64,000 nucleotides of DNA from Tigriopus japonicus (Eukaryota > Arthropoda > Copepoda > Harpacticoida > Harpacticidae), in the NCBI GenBank assembly GCA_010645155.1, contig CM021312.1, positions 10,866,456 to 10,930,455 of the forward strand, in the 5' to 3' direction. The position numbers and the translations under genes were made by a program. The notes below the pieces were generated by a model, which was not told where the DNA came from, made no database searches, and saw only the letters and a list, made by a program, of their open reading frames with translations. Shown piece after piece: positions 34,370-44,799 of the stretch; the first letter of the stretch is position 1; each line of letters starts with the position of its first letter.

Positions 34370-37300
34370 TTGCTTCTACAATGTCAGTGTTCCCAACTGG
34401 TTCCAGATCGTCCTTGTCACAAGCAACTAGATAAAGATGATACTGTACATTGTCAAGCAAGTGTTTGCAAAATAATAATGCTTGGACTCTTGTTTGCAGC
34501 ACCAATTGAAAGATTTTATAATCGAATCTCATCCCTCGCTTTTCGAGACCCCCGAAAAGTTCAAAAGGAACGTCGTCAAATTTGTAAAAAAGATACTTAC
34601 GGCAAGGTCCAGCACAGTCTTCCCACGTTGTGTTAACATCGTAAACGCACCATTCAGTGGTGTAACTGACGTTGGTGCAACCATAGTAATATTTGCCCTA
34701 AAAAACATCAAATGAACTTGATCATTATGAATCTTGTTATAGAGCGAAACTGAAATCACTGACCAAAAAAGAACTAAACAAGAAAAATCTTACTTGGAAA
34801 CAGTTTTTTGATTGTGTCAAACAGAAAAACACTTAACATATTTTCAAAAAAACTGACATACACCCCGCGTCAATAAAGTTCCTACCGTAAAAAATTCCCC
34901 AACTCCAATGCCTTGACGCTTCACAGCTATCGATTTCCTTTATTTGGTTGCTCAAAAACCCAAACCGGGGTCTTTGGTGCATTATTACTGGCATTGTCAT
35001 CAAATATATCAAGAGAACCAAACAAGCAATTTTTTACGTCAAGTCTTTCTTACTCTTTCTTTGCTTGTCAACATGGCTCACAAACTTATGTTACCCAGTT
35101 TATGTACGATTTTTTTTTGTCAAGCCATTCATGCAATGGATGAGTGTAATCGAACGAATTCAGCTGGGGATTCTGGGGCCAAAATGGCTAGGGATGGGTC
35201 AGAACCAGGTTTGGACATTTCATAGTTTTAGCTTGGTACGTGAGGAAAAAATCTTATTTCAATTGATTGTCAAAATGAAGAAAACGAATTGGGCTCGAGA
35301 GTTTTGATTGAGTTTTATGGAGGGTGAGTCTCGACTCTGACCCATCCCTAGCCATTTTGGCCCCAGAATCCCCAGCTGAATTCATTCGATTACACTCATC
35401 CATTCGTCGATCAAATATCAAGATTGGTGTAATCCCGAACCGTGAGGAAAAAACCCTGAAACCCTTGATCCCAGAACGAGATATACAGGGGAATGAGGAT
35501 TTTATCCACGGAAATAGTAAAAAAGTTCATTTTTTCCCACCTGCCATTTACTGTTTGTAAAACAATGGTTCACGGTTCATTAAAATGCCTGCCAAGTTTA
35601 AATGAAAATATGCAAACTCAATGTGGTGTGTTTCGGTATCAGCAACCCAAGGGAAACATTTTTGATTTCTTACATATTTTAAAGTTTGGGCAGGAAAGAA
35701 ATTCACACAAAAAAATCCTCGTTAATCAACTAATTTGTTTTTGAAAACCTAGCCAATCAAGATTGAGAAACGATATTTTACTTGCGTGGGAACTCGCAAT
35801 ATTATTCACCCAGAGTATTTTTTCGCTTTTAAGGCCAAAAATGGACCACTTCAACTCAAATAACTCAACACCTGATCAGCATAACTTCAGCTCAAAAGGT
35901 AACTAAGTAACCTCTAAAATTTATTGACTGAGGTTTTAAAAAGTAAACTTTCTGGACCCACGCTTTGGTCGCCTAGTTTTTTAGGCTACCGTTTCATTCT
36001 TGACTTTTTTTGAGCTCGTTCTTAGCCCTTAAGAAATTTTGGAGAACTTTCCTCGATGTACATTTTGACAAAATATCAATCGAGATACGTATTCTCGACA
36101 CAATAGCAAAGAGCAAAGTCTCATTTGTAGAAGAAAGTAATGGATTTGTTCCTGCTGGAAATCATGAGTTAACATCGCAGTCCAAAGAAATTTAATAATT
36201 CTTGGAAGAACTTACACCGTAGATGAAAGTGGACCAACATGGTTTCCCTGATTTTGTGAAACAAATCTTGGTTAAAACCATACCAAGCAAAACTGAAAGT
36301 AGAAAGGGATGTCAAATTTGATGAATTATTCTGCAAAACTGAAATGTTTCCATGACAGTAGGAAATTATTGGTCCAAGTTCTGCCATCTTGAACAAGGGG
36401 AGCGATGCCAATTTGGACCAATGAGACCATCTAAATTAACACTTCCGGAAAAATCTCAGGGAAGAAAGTGTAAACAACTACAGTCTTGGTCGGGAATGTG
36501 TGTTGGCTGAACCGCTAACGTTGAAATGTACTTACAATTATGTAATTGTAATTGAAATAATTACAATAAACCACAGGTGTGGTCATGCCTGAAATATCAC
36601 TCAAAAAATATTTACTCACAATCAGATTTGTATTGCCAGTTTGGTCTCTGAACCTAAAATCAGCTTTTGAAAATCCAAAATGAAACATGTCAAATGAAAA
36701 ACACCATTGCAAGAAATGGTCATAAATGTCTGTTTTAGACACAAATATTGACAGATACGACATGCTGCGCCAGTCTCCTGACCATTTTGTAGGCCACTTT
36801 AGAAGTTGACCCACACCCCTCTGTAGCAATCTATTCTTCTGAGCAAAGTCATTTTTCATAGTGCAACTTTGATTATGTCCACATTGAAGGAGTCGAAATA
36901 CATGGCAATAAGATGGCAATCTTTGAATAACTATTTGTCAAGCTTATTTACTCGCTAAATTGCTTTATATTTCAGCCTGAAATGTTGTTACCTCCCTAAA
37001 TTTGGCCATTTTTTTTTATCATGAACCATTTACTTAGAGAAATTAAGACTTATGCATTGTTCCACATTATACCTGTACTGCATTTTGCACAAACTTGGAG
37101 GAATAATTATTGGAACTTTCAGTAACATTCTGGCAACCTTTGGTCAGCTATCTGTGAAAATTGTCCTCCAAAATAGGCAAGTATCTCGCATCTATAGATA
37201 TCTGTGGTTCTGGACAATTTGGAAAGGGCACAACGGGCACAACGGGCACAACTGCTTTATGTTTAGAACTTCTTTTACCGTTTTGTGGTTATTTTGGTTT

Positions 37301-37637
37301 AAGTTTTGCTAAATAACAAAATTTGATCACTCTATCTTACCCTACCTTTCAAGTTGTCATCAAAGTCTCTATTTTCAATACTTAATTGGTATTCTCAAGA
37401 CAAAAGAAGACTGTAAGTGTTGAAAAAGATACAAAAGAAGAAAAAAAAATATTTTTTTCCGGAAGAATGCCCTTGAACAATGCCAATGATAAAAATAATG
37501 TTACCTTCAACAAAAGATGGACAATCATTATCACAAAGCAAGGAACCAGATCTGGAGTTTGAATATGTTTGAGTTAACATAGACAACCAAACGCAAAAAA
37601 GACACAAACAACACACTGTCAAGTCTTTAAGAGACAT
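34370..37637 (-). CDS. Secreted FN2-like domain protein (partial model)
   Basis: Hand-built minus-strand model: exons 37637-37505, 36292-36216, 34697-34601 and 34426-34370, all with GT..AG sites and compatible phases (1, 0, 1). Exon 1 encodes a signal peptide (MSLKDLTVCCLCLFCVWLSM) and a CDNDC segment. Exons 2 and 3 together give GKPCWSTFIYG followed by GKYYYGCTNVSYTTEWC, matching the fibronectin type II spacing C-x2-x-F-x-Y-x7-C-x8-W-C, except that the usual proline is threonine. Exon 4 adds ACDKDDLEPVG. The last exon was not found. FN2-like modules bind collagen or other matrix and act outside the cell; the precise role is unknown. The intron between exons 2 and 3 carries a fold-back element. 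An alternative exon at 36620-36930 also fits in phase. Confidence 0.5.
35135..35404. mobile_element. 270-bp fold-back element, copy 2
   Basis: Same ends as 30877-31147 (AATGGATGAGTGTAATCGAA) and nearly the same length (270 versus 271 bp), in opposite orientation. The outer arms are closely alike; the centre has diverged. It lies in the intron between the two FN2-like half-domain exons. Confidence 0.8.
35815..35960. mobile_element. Relic related to the 23-kb fold-back
   Basis: Contains CCAAAAATGGACCA, CAAATAACTCAAC and AGGTAACTAAGTAACCTCT, in the same order as the right arm of the element at 23097-24209, but shorter and diverged. Confidence 0.5.
36620..36930 (-). CDS. Candidate alternative exon
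   Basis: Open for about 103 codons on the minus strand with a strong donor (ATT|GTGAGT) and a weak acceptor (AATAG). It reads in phase with the signal-peptide exon at 37505-37637 and includes CGHNQSC. It would not read into the exon at 36292-36216, but could join 34697-34601. No domain recognised. Confidence 0.3.
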
Positions 37638-38805
37638 CAATTTGGCATCAAATGATTGCTCATTGAATCCTTGTGCACTTTTGTTTTGTAGGGTATGTAA
37701 ATAAAATGACATTAATCCAAATTATATTGCATTTCTTAACAAGCCATCTCTCAGGAAAATTAACACGGACGTGGTAACTTGCCCTCGCTCGATCCCTGTC
37801 CAGGTAATACAGTCCTCCTTGGTTTGAACCACAAAAAATTGGCCCACAAATAAAAAATTGGAGTAGCATAACCAACTAAACACTAAAGAAATAAAATTGA
37901 TACAGAAAGTAAGTACATCTGCCCACAAAAGAAAAACTTTTGTTGTGAAAATACTTAACGGATATTAGGGGGCTCTTAATGTAAAATAGAGAAAACCACA
38001 GAAAATCACCCGGGTTTCCTGTTTATGTGGACGGATTGAAGCAACCATGGCAGACCAAAGATAAGTGAAATATTTACGAAAAACGAAAAAGATGCGGAAT
38101 GACTGTGACCTTGTGATGTCGCCTTACTCTGGTGAATTGCACTTTGAGATTAAAAAAATACTCACGTGAAATAATCGCAAAGTGAACAATAGTACGGAAC
38201 ATGTTAGTTACAAGTTCTTGCGGCCTTCACAATTCGTTCTTTCTGAGAAAATCCCAAGGATCAGCATAGAGCCACAAATGCCGATTGCTCGAGACCTTTT
38301 GATCCAACGTGATTGGAATGTGCTATTTCAAATTGTCGGTCGCGCACAATACAAAGAAAGCTACTCATGACTCAAATAACCCTAAATTATTAAAAAGCAA
38401 ATATGTTAATTAAGATTTTTTTTCCTTTTTAAAGAATTTTTTTTTTTAAGGACGTTAAAACTTGACTTTTGTTTAAAGGATATCAAGTAGACAAGTGGTC
38501 GGATTTGAGTTGAAAATTCAAACATCTCCATCTTTTTTACATCTATGACTGGTTATTTTTGTGGACTGTCTTAGCAACCATTTTGTCTAAGGATTAAAAA
38601 ATTTAGAGTATCAATCAATAAATATTAATTAAGACGATATTTCGGCGTTTGCCTGAGAAAAAGCCAAATGTTTGGGGCTTGCGATTGCGATTTTCGTCAC
38701 GCAACGAAATCAAAGAGCCACATACTTATGTTCTTTCTTTTCTTTCTTTTGGCTTAACTGCAATTTACTGAAAAATAATGTCGGTCATTTAAGTTTGTCG
38801 GTATT
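37638..38805. other. No gene placed
   Basis: Probably contains the promoter and 5' UTR of the minus-strand FN2-like gene. A short minus segment near 37790-37825 reads EDCITWTGIERGQ between possible splice sites, but cannot be tied to a gene. Confidence 0.35.
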
Positions 38806-39595
38806 TCTAGACTAGAGCTCTCAAATATAGAGTGAAATCATGAGATGCGACCTCTTGCGGGCGAAGGCGTTCACACCCAAGAAGCAAAATTTCACTACAA
38901 AAGCATTTGATTAAAACCATTTTTTCGACTATAAGGAGTTGTCCAATCGTTGCCGACGACTTTTTTTCAAAAATTAGAACCATAATAAGATGGAACAGTT
39001 TGTGAGGTTTAATCAACGGGTATACCTTTGAAATAATTGAAGATATTGGTGTTCAAAGTATCCATTTTGACAATTGAATTTTGTTTGAAGTGTCATTGGT
39101 TAGCTTTACTCTATGAAAGTGTTCGAAGACTTGCAATATAATTTTTCAATGTCAGAGTATCCTCATGAAGATATTTTGAAACGGTGTTCATTTTAGATTA
39201 GATTAAATAACTGTATTAAACTTCTTAAAACCACTAAAATTATTAATAAATTTGAACAAATTTAAAATGAACACCTTAACAAAATATTTTTATTATGCTA
39301 CTTTGAAATTGAAAAATGATATCAAAAGTCTTGAAACACTTTCATAGAGTAAAACAGGGCACAGATACATGAAAGAATTTTTCAGCATTGACAAAATGGA
39401 TACATTGAACACAGATTTCTTCAGTTATTTCAAAATTTGACCCGCTGATTGAGCCTCACAAGCTGTTCCATGTTATTATGGTTCTCATTTTTGAGAAAAA
39501 AGTCGTCAGTACGATTGGACAACACTTAATGGTCGAAAAGTGGTTATAATCAAATATTATTGTACTGAAATTTTGCTTCTTGGCTCTATTCTAGA
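38806..39595. mobile_element. Fold-back element upstream of PSMA7
   Basis: 790 bp. The arms (about 38806-39190 and 39235-39595) are inverted copies sharing AAGAAGCAAAATTTCA, TTGTCCAATCGT and TTTACTCTATGAAAGTGTT. Ends read TCTAGACTAGAGC and, on the other strand, TCTAGAATAGAGC. The left arm has about 60 extra bases. Its right end is 395 bases before the PSMA7 start codon. Confidence 0.75.
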
Positions 39596-39990
39596 CAAGA
39601 ATAACTCAATCGAGATCCGCGGTTTACGTTCAAGATTCCCGCGTTTTTGTCAAATTTCATAGTGACCAAAGAAGAAGAATGGCGTCTTTATAAATAGGTC
39701 ACTTATATCCTCGATGAGCAATAAAATATTGACAAAAACTCTTAAAAATTGCTTCAATTGCATAAAATATTGTTTTTATACATTTTTTGGTCGTGATTTG
39801 AGCGCTTTTTTTCAATTTTCATTTCTTTGAAAATCCAGTTCTGAAAAAATCCGTCACCTCGGTCAAGTCGGCTTTAACATTAACAATAAGTGCTCGGTCA
39901 TTCTCCGCCGAGTTCTTCTTCAAAAAGGCAATTTTTTCCATCCCCTCTCGTTCAAGAAGATTTTTATCGCGCTTTCAATCCCAATTCAAG

Positions 39991-41378
39991 ATGGCTTCCG
40001 GTTACGATCGCGCTATTACCGTGTTTTCACCCGATGGTCATTTATTCCAGGTACGAAATCCGACTCGGAATTCATCCCATCCAGGAAAAATCCGTTTTAG
40101 CCCATTCTTATGGTTTTTATGGTAATGCCAAAACATTTTTATTTTTTAATGTTGCTTTTTTAGGTTGAATATGCGCAAGAGGCCGTGAAAAAAGGTTCCA
40201 CGGCTGTCGGCGTGCGTGGCAATGATGTGGTGGTTTTGGGCGTGGAGAAGAAGGCCGTGGCCAAGTTGCAAGAGGAGCGCACCGTGCAGAAGATTTGTCT
40301 CTTGGATGACCACGTCATGTTGGCCTTTGCCGGTTTGACGGCCGATGCCCGCATCCTGATTAATCAAGGCCGCGTGGAATGCCAATCGCATAAGTTGACG
40401 GTCGAGGATCCCGTCACGCTCGAGTACATCACCCGTCACGTGGCCGGTTAGTTAACGCACCAATCGGGAATCATTCGAAGATTCAAACATTGGGATATGC
40501 CTCGTTAACTAGAAAAAAATGATCTAAATAGGATAACTAGCTGAGGGGGGTGGGTGAAGTGAGTGTTTGATAGTGGGATAAGACTGGGATTTGAAACGAC
40601 AAAATGGATATACATATTCATAGCGAGGCCGAAAATTGAGTTGAGACGGTTTTTTTATATGAATCGGATTCAAATGACGGTTTGGAGAGCGACCAAAAAA
40701 ATGTTTTATCCAACAAGTTGGCACTTTTGATATCTTAAAAAGTTGTGCAATATAATGAAAGGAAACAAAATGAACGCAATTTTTGGGAGCTGAAAGCGGA
40801 CTTTATTACAATGCACTCAATGCTTGTAATTCAAATATACAACTCTAATGATGGTAAAATCGGTCATTAGCTTGTCCCGAGTGGAATCTCCGATGATTTA
40901 TTTTCGAAAAAACGCCTCATTTCATCCTTTGTTTTCTTCATTAGGTGTCAAACAGAAATACACTCAATCCTCCGGTCGTCGACCCTTCGGGATCTCTTGT
41001 CTCCTGACCGGATTTGATTACGACGGAACCCCTCATCTGTATCAAACCGATCCCGCCGGAATCTACTCGGAATGGAAAGCCAACGCCATCGGTCGAAGCG
41101 CCAAAACCGTGCGCGAATTCCTCGAGAAGAACTACAACGCCGAAGTGGCGGCTAAGGAAGACGACACCATCAAGTTGGCCATCAAAGCCCTTCTTGAAGT
41201 GGTCCAACAAGGCGGTAAAAACCTGGAAGTGGCCGTGATGCGACGGGGAAAGAAGATGGAGATGCTTTCCGTGGCCACCATCGACGAACACGTCAAAGTG
41301 ATCGAGAAGGAGAAAGAAGAGGAAGCGGCCAAGCAAAAGCGTGAACGCGGATCCGGCGCCGCCGCTCAAGATTCGTAA
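39991..41378 (+). CDS. PSMA7: Proteasome subunit alpha type-7, 3 exons
   Basis: Structural alpha-ring subunit (alpha4) of the 20S proteasome in cytosol and nucleus. Exons 39991-40050, 40164-40446 and 40945-41378 join to 258 residues (human is 248). The alpha-type signature [20 protein letters not shown] starts at residue 5; exon 1 ends exactly after HLFQ. RRPFGIS and [15 protein letters not shown] follow, then the helix [20 protein letters not shown]. The C-terminus is a Lys/Glu-rich tail ending AAAQDS. Like all alpha subunits it lacks the catalytic N-terminal Thr. The start ATG opens the conserved N-terminus. It converges with the endosulfine gene. Confidence 0.97.
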
Positions 41379-41408
41379 TTTATGTTTTAACAACAACCCC
41401 ATAACAAA

Positions 41409-41414
41409 AATAAA
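41409..41414 (+). terminator. Poly(A) signal of PSMA7
   Basis: AATAAA 31 bases after the stop codon. Confidence 0.65.
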
Positions 41415-41451
41415 GCCCAGAGACGGATTTTGTTTACACGTACGTGGCTTC

Positions 41452-41457
41452 TTTATT
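41452..41457 (-). terminator. Likely poly(A) signal of endosulfine gene
   Basis: AATAAA on the minus strand, about 410 bases after the endosulfine stop and only 38 bases beyond the PSMA7 signal on the opposite strand. The two 3' ends therefore nearly touch or overlap. Confidence 0.45.
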
Positions 41458-41864
41458 GTCGGATTTGGTACACATGACATAATCGTGACGGCCGGGTTGG
41501 TTTTGATGATGCTTTTGCTGTCCATTTTTTCCTTCCGACACGGTCAGAACTCTTATTGGCCTCGTCTCCGCCTATTAAAAACTTATGAAAGGGAGTCTTA
41601 GGGATTAAAGGTTCTCCCATAAGACACGGCGAAGGAAACATTGAGTGCGACACTGATGAGAGAGATGGCGTACATAATTAGCATATGGGGGTTAAATAGG
41701 GGGTCTTTGTCAATATGAGCGTTTCTTTTGTTCCGATCGAAAGGCGTCGAGTAACGGACGAGTCACGCCTCAAGAGGTGGATAAACCTGCTTCGGGGATA
41801 AGAGTAGTGGTATGTAGAACGAGCAACAGAAGGAGACGAGCGATAAATCGATTGAGACGACAGT

Positions 41865-42362
41865 TCAAGAGGTGAGTTTGGCCACGGCCGGATTCGGAAT
41901 CGGTCGACCGGATTCGGCCGTCATGGTGTGGGCCGGATCCGAGGCCAAGTGCATGGACTGAGAATGGTCATGGAGGGGCTGAATGATCGAGGTCTTGCGG
42001 GCTGGCACCAATTCCGGGGTGGGGATCGTGTCCCCCGTTGAAGGCTGGGCTAAAACGGGCATGACCAATCGGCCGGCCGGCCCAGCTCCGCCCAAACCAC
42101 CTCGGTTCTTTTGTTTGGCCATTTGATAGTCGCCGGAGTCAAAGTACTTTTGACCCTTGGCCAGACGTTTCTGGAGGAAAGCCGAGTGGCCACCGCCCCC
42201 TGCCCCTGAGGCCACGCCTCCGGGTGGACCGGGTCGGTTGACGGCCGGATATTTCTGGCGGAGTTTCTCCTCTTGTTGGCGCTCAATACTGGCCTTGTCC
42301 TCTTTGGACATGGGCACCTCGGATGGCGGAGGCATCTCGGATTGGTCGGATGAGGCGGACAT
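41865..42362 (-). CDS. Endosulfine / ARPP19 family PP2A inhibitor
   Basis: 165 residues in one coding exon. The family hallmark KYFDSGDYQMAK is at residues 72-83; Ser76 is the residue that Greatwall kinase phosphorylates to turn these proteins into inhibitors of PP2A-B55 at mitotic entry. The preceding helix (FLQKRLAKGQ) is also conserved. RKTS at 122-125 corresponds to the C-terminal PKA site. Compared with human ENSA (121 aa), it has a Gly-rich insert (about 45-58) and a longer tail. The chosen ATG at 42362 follows a splice acceptor (CACTGTAG, exon starting 42372), so an upstream non-coding exon is expected. An in-frame upstream extension would read through that acceptor and is rejected. 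Confidence 0.93.
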   Translation of the reverse strand: MSASSDQSEMPPPSEVPMSKEDKASIERQQEEKLRQKYPAVNRPGPPGGVASGAGGGGHSAFLQKRLAKGQKYFDSGDYQMAKQKNRGGLGGAGPAGRLVMPVLAQPSTGDTIPTPELVPARKTSIIQPLHDHSQSMHLASDPAHTMTAESGRPIPNPAVAKLTS

Positions 42363-42376
42363 TTTGATCAACCTAC

Positions 42377-44067
42377 AGTGGACAGAGATGAGGTTGAAAT
42401 TAAGGCTTATGGGAATTGCAAGATCAAAATCTAGATCCAAAGTCGTTTCATTGCCGTTTGACATTGGATCCTTGTATTGATTGACGAGCTAACTGAGCTC
42501 GAAACATCAATAGTGGATTTGAGAATGAACTGTAACATAGGACTTACTAATTCTCCGCAACTGTTTTCCATTTTGTGAATGCGACTGTCCTTTTTTTTTT
42601 TTTTAATTAATTCGCTTACAGAATTTACCAAGTTTTGTAACATTTCATTTGTTCAATACCAAAACGTGAGGAGCAGAAAATTAATTTCTTTTCAGTTTTG
42701 GCACATGACCGATCATTCTCATCTAAAAGCTAAATTATTCAACCTAATTTGTTCAAGTTTCTAAAGGTTGCTCTTCAACACTAATGCGAAAAATTTACCA
42801 TTTTCCTCACTGTATTAATAAGACGAAAAATATGCAAAACTTTTGTCAGAATGTTATTTGAAATATTAAATCATTTCGTCATGTTTGATTAACAACGCTT
42901 CTTTTAAACTTAATGAAAAAATATTCCCTTAACAACCATTTTCCAGCGTTACTTCTTTAGAATCAAGACAACCTCAGGAAATAGTTTCAAAGTCAAGAAA
43001 GATTTTGAAATAAAGGAATCACTGTGCCCAAATCAAGATTACAAAATGAGGTTATTTTTCCCCCTTCTCAAGGTCGAATTTCAAAAGAATACACCATCAA
43101 ATCGATCAAGACCAACGTTTCTACAAACAGTCCCTCTTTCACCCCTACAAGAAGGGTCTCTTATTCATTTATTGACGCTTGGTTCAGTTCAAGGTCGTCG
43201 ATTTTCGATCGATGGATTTCGAGAGCAAAAAACGACGTCTTTCACGTTGTCTTTGCGTCTCTTTTTATGTTTCTCACCTAGATTTGTCTTGATCAAAATC
43301 GGCTCAGAAGCGGTCCCAAATCCACGGAGAGAAAGGGGCGTGGCTCCTGGGGGGTAGGATGGGAACTAGGGGGATGGAATTTGGGGGTCTAAGCTTTGGA
43401 TTGGCCTGGGATTGAGGATGAGAATTGGTGGGAATCGTTCACCTTGGCAGACTTCGAAAGAGTTCGAGTGGCCTGAAGGTTCAGCTTGGCTATTCCGTTT
43501 TTTCAATTAGGTCAAACATTAAAGTTATCAGATTTTGTCACCCTGACAAAGATAAATAAACTTTATTATGGATTTTAAGCGCTTTAAAGTCAAAGAAATG
43601 ACTTTTTGGATTGAAATATAGAAGTTTAAAGGTTTTGGTAAAGTCTGTCTTATTTTAAAAGCTGACGTAAAACTAGCTCAAATGGCAGGCCTGATCAGCT
43701 GATGGCTGCACGAGTAGCACGAGAGATCAGCTCACTAAGAATGGGATAGAGAAGAAAAATCCAGATGCCTTCAACGGTCCTTTCATGCCCATAGAGCTAT
43801 ATTTCAGAGACAGTGGAGGAAAATCAATATTCAGTATTCAATCCGTATGCATAGAAGATATCTGCAATGACTCATAATGATGAATAAAACACAAATAAGA
43901 TATCCGAGATGACTACAAAAACAAATAAGAGGATCAGTTTTTGAGGATTTTACCCTTTTTTACCTCTGTTACCAGGAATGGGATTCTTTGCAGTGTTTCA
44001 TCATGCAATTTATGCAATACAGCTTACAGTATGTTAGCATCAAAAGGATGCTAACCTACTGGATACT
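42377..44067. other. No gene; probable endosulfine 5' region
   Basis: Must contain the 5' non-coding exon and promoter of the endosulfine gene, but neither could be fixed. The overlapping plus frames 43024-43357 have no domain. Sequence at 43300-43400 is less AT-rich. Confidence 0.45.
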
Positions 44068-44541
44068 AAGGATAGTATGAAAGAGTGATTTACAAAAACC
44101 AAAAGCTTATGAACGGGCTTAAATATAAAAAATACCATCAATCACAAGACATATTTTTCTTTATTTAACTCTTTTAAAACAAAACATCAAAAATGTAATT
44201 AATTACAATTACTTCATCAAAAATGTAATTAATTACAATTACTTCATCAAAAATGTAATTAATTACAATTACTTCATCAAAAATGTAATTAATTACAAAT
44301 ATTTCATCAAAAATGTAATTTATTACAAATATTTCATCAAAAATGTAATTTATTACAATTACTTCTTCAAAAAATGTAACGATGAAAAATAATGAGATCT
44401 GCCATTTTTAAGGAGCAAAGCACCAACTGGCAACTTATGATGCCTGAAAGGATAGTATGAAAGAGTGATTTACAAAAACCAAAAGCTTATGAACGAGCTT
44501 AAATATAAAAAATACCATCAATCACAAGACATATTTTTCTT
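44068..44541. repeat. 94-bp direct duplication around a 30-bp array
   Basis: A 94-bp sequence at 44068-44161 recurs at 44448-44541 with about one difference (GAACGGGCTT versus GAACGAGCTT). The tandem array listed next lies between the two copies, 380 bp apart. A second short duplication, ACCGCAAATTGGTGATAAAA, is at about 44756 and 45096. Confidence 0.85.
44186..44379. repeat. 30-bp tandem array (AATGTAATTAATTACAATTA)
   Basis: Six units of exactly 30 bp, each with ATGTAATTAATTACAATTAC plus a CTTCATCAAA-type linker. The last three units carry small substitutions (ATTTATT, AAATATT). Confidence 0.92.
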
Positions 44542-44799
44542 TTTCAGAAAACACGAACTTTGTACATAGATATCAAGTTTAAAGATGTTTTAAAATTTTA
44601 TTTTTGCACCTTATTTGTCTGCCCATGGTTGTAAAAAGCCCTAAATCTTTACACAAAAATCATGGTCAAAAGCTCTTGTACTTTTTAAGTATTTAACCAT
44701 CAAAGCTTGGGTGTGTATTGTTACAAAAAGCCATCTGTTCATGGCATCACATTTACCGCAAATTGGTGATAAAATAATTGTTTTGCTTGTAAAAACTGA

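Noticed and set aside
42363..42464. In-frame upstream extension of the endosulfine protein
   Set aside because: It would translate across a good splice acceptor (exon starting at 42372), and the extra residues do not resemble the family.
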